Shown here piece by piece: positions 4,376-5,190 of a DNA stretch of 5,190 nt. A program made the translations under genes and the position numbers. The notes under the pieces are model-generated. The model was not told the origin of the DNA and ran no database searches. It worked only from the letters and a program-made list of their open reading frames with translations. Source of the DNA: Planctomycetota bacterium (GTDB taxonomy: Bacteria > Planctomycetota > Planctomycetia > Planctomycetales > Planctomycetaceae). The stretch spans positions 1 to 5,190 of the forward strand of contig JAJRTM010000822.1 of assembly GCA_024278285.1 (NCBI GenBank), read 5' to 3'. Position 1 is the first letter of the stretch. Each line of letters opens with the position of its first letter.

Positions 4376-5190
4376 ATGAAATTATTATCGCTGGCTGGTT
4401 TGATGCTGCTTTCAATATCATCTTTATCTGCAGAGGATTGGCCGCAATGGATGGGGACAGATCGTGATAATATCTGGAAAGAACGGGGGATTATCGAAAA
4501 GTTTCCAGCCGGGGGGCCAAAAGTGATCTGGAAGGCACCGGTTGCGGGGGGATATGCGGGGCCATCTGTAGCGAACGGGCGTGTTTATCTGACCGATTAT
4601 GTTACTTCGGATAACGTCAAAGTGAGCAACTTTGATCGCAAGGAATTTTCCGGCAAAGAACGAGTGCTTTGCCTGGACGAAGCGACCGGCAAGCAGATTT
4701 GGAAACATGAATACTCTGTCAAATACAGTATCTCTTACCCGTCTGGTCCGCGCTGCACGCCGAATGTGCATCAGGGAAAAGTTTATACGCTCGGTGCGGA
4801 AGGGCATCTGTTCTGTTTCGATGCAATAACCGGGAACGTTTTGTGGTCGAAACATTTCCCGAAAGATTATCACACGAAAACACCGCTGTGGGGATACGCA
4901 GCTCATCCGTTAATCGATGGGAAACGCATCATCTGCGTTGTGGGCGGGGCGGGCAGTCACGCGGTTGCGTTTGATATCAATACCGGCAAAGAAATCTGGA
5001 AGACGATCACATCCTCTACACAGGGATATGCCCCGCCGGTGATTATGGAAATTGCGGGCGTGAGGCAATTGATTCTGTTTCATCCCGAAGCGGTTGCCTC
5101 GGTCAATCCGAAAACGGGTAAACTTTACTGGTCGGAAAAATATTCAGCGACGAATGGTTCAACCATCATGACGCCGGTTCGCTCGGGCAA
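4376..5190 (+). CDS. Exported PQQ-repeat beta-propeller protein (5' part; runs off the right edge)
   Basis: The first 271 codons are present and the frame is open to the window end, so the C-terminus is missing. The start ATG follows AAAGGGA by 6 bases. A signal peptide (MKLLSLAGLMLLSISSLSA, cut after A19) precedes EDWPQWMG, a mature N-terminus typical of planctomycete PQQ-like propellers. Four blade motifs of the form (A/L)-x-D-x-x-T-G-x-x-x-W are visible: CLDEATGKQIW at 99-109, CFDAITGNVLW at 147-157, AFDINTGKEIW at 198-208 and SVNPKTGKLYW at 242-252. The fold resembles BamB and quinoprotein dehydrogenase propellers. The catalytic residues of a true PQQ dehydrogenase cannot be judged from this part, and most planctomycete members of this type have no known reaction. 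It is transcribed away from the DUF1080 gene, from a region holding a REP-like hairpin. Confidence 0.9.
   Translation, partial: MKLLSLAGLMLLSISSLSAEDWPQWMGTDRDNIWKERGIIEKFPAGGPKVIWKAPVAGGYAGPSVANGRVYLTDYVTSDNVKVSNFDRKEFSGKERVLCLDEATGKQIWKHEYSVKYSISYPSGPRCTPNVHQGKVYTLGAEGHLFCFDAITGNVLWSKHFPKDYHTKTPLWGYAAHPLIDGKRIICVVGGAGSHAVAFDINTGKEIWKTITSSTQGYAPPVIMEIAGVRQLILFHPEAVASVNPKTGKLYWSEKYSATNGSTIMTPVRSG

Noticed and set aside
4424..4906. 160-residue minus-strand frame
   Set aside because: It is antisense to the PQQ-propeller gene, whose signal peptide and four blade motifs show the plus strand is the coding one.

Overview
The window looks like a piece of a planctomycete chromosome (Gimesia/Rubinisphaera-like, moderate GC). 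The evidence is the gene content: a secreted type I sulfatase, a secreted cupredoxin-like protein of the planctomycete 'carboxypeptidase regulatory-like' type, a secreted DUF1080 (3-keto-disaccharide hydrolase-type) protein, and an exported PQQ-repeat beta-propeller protein beginning with the 'EDWPQW' mature N-terminus common in that phylum. The genus is an inference from memory of family distribution; no search was run.

Layout. Positions 1-57 may hold the 5' end of a minus-strand gene that leaves the window. Its Shine-Dalgarno sequence lies in one arm of a long inverted repeat (59-116). Positions 141-381 are a MITE/REP-like element bounded by perfect 27-bp inverted repeats. A candidate promoter and two interlocking dyads lie at 442-490. 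The sulfatase (569-2104, +) and the cupredoxin-like gene (2152-2907, +) follow with a 47-bp gap and probably form one transcript. The convergent intergenic region 2908-3276 has no gene. It carries two copies, in opposite orientation, of an 80-bp three-palindrome element. The DUF1080 gene (3277-4047, -) faces them. The divergent region 4048-4375 holds a spaced direct repeat, a hairpin built from the same inverted repeat as at 141-381, and an extended -10 promoter. The PQQ-propeller gene (4376 to the right edge, +) is cut by the window end.

How the genes fit together. All four clear products have N-terminal signal peptides, so they act outside the cytoplasm. Sulfatase and DUF1080 proteins fit breakdown of sulfated polysaccharides, the usual planctomycete lifestyle. 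The cupredoxin-like and PQQ-like proteins would be redox or scaffold partners, but no direct link to the hydrolases can be seen in the sequence.

The coding genes belong to known families. The less ordinary part is the non-coding DNA: three kinds of structured repeat fill nearly every intergenic gap. One of them shows paired, symmetry-preserving substitutions between its two copies. I found no CRISPR array, tRNA, rRNA, transposase or defence system.
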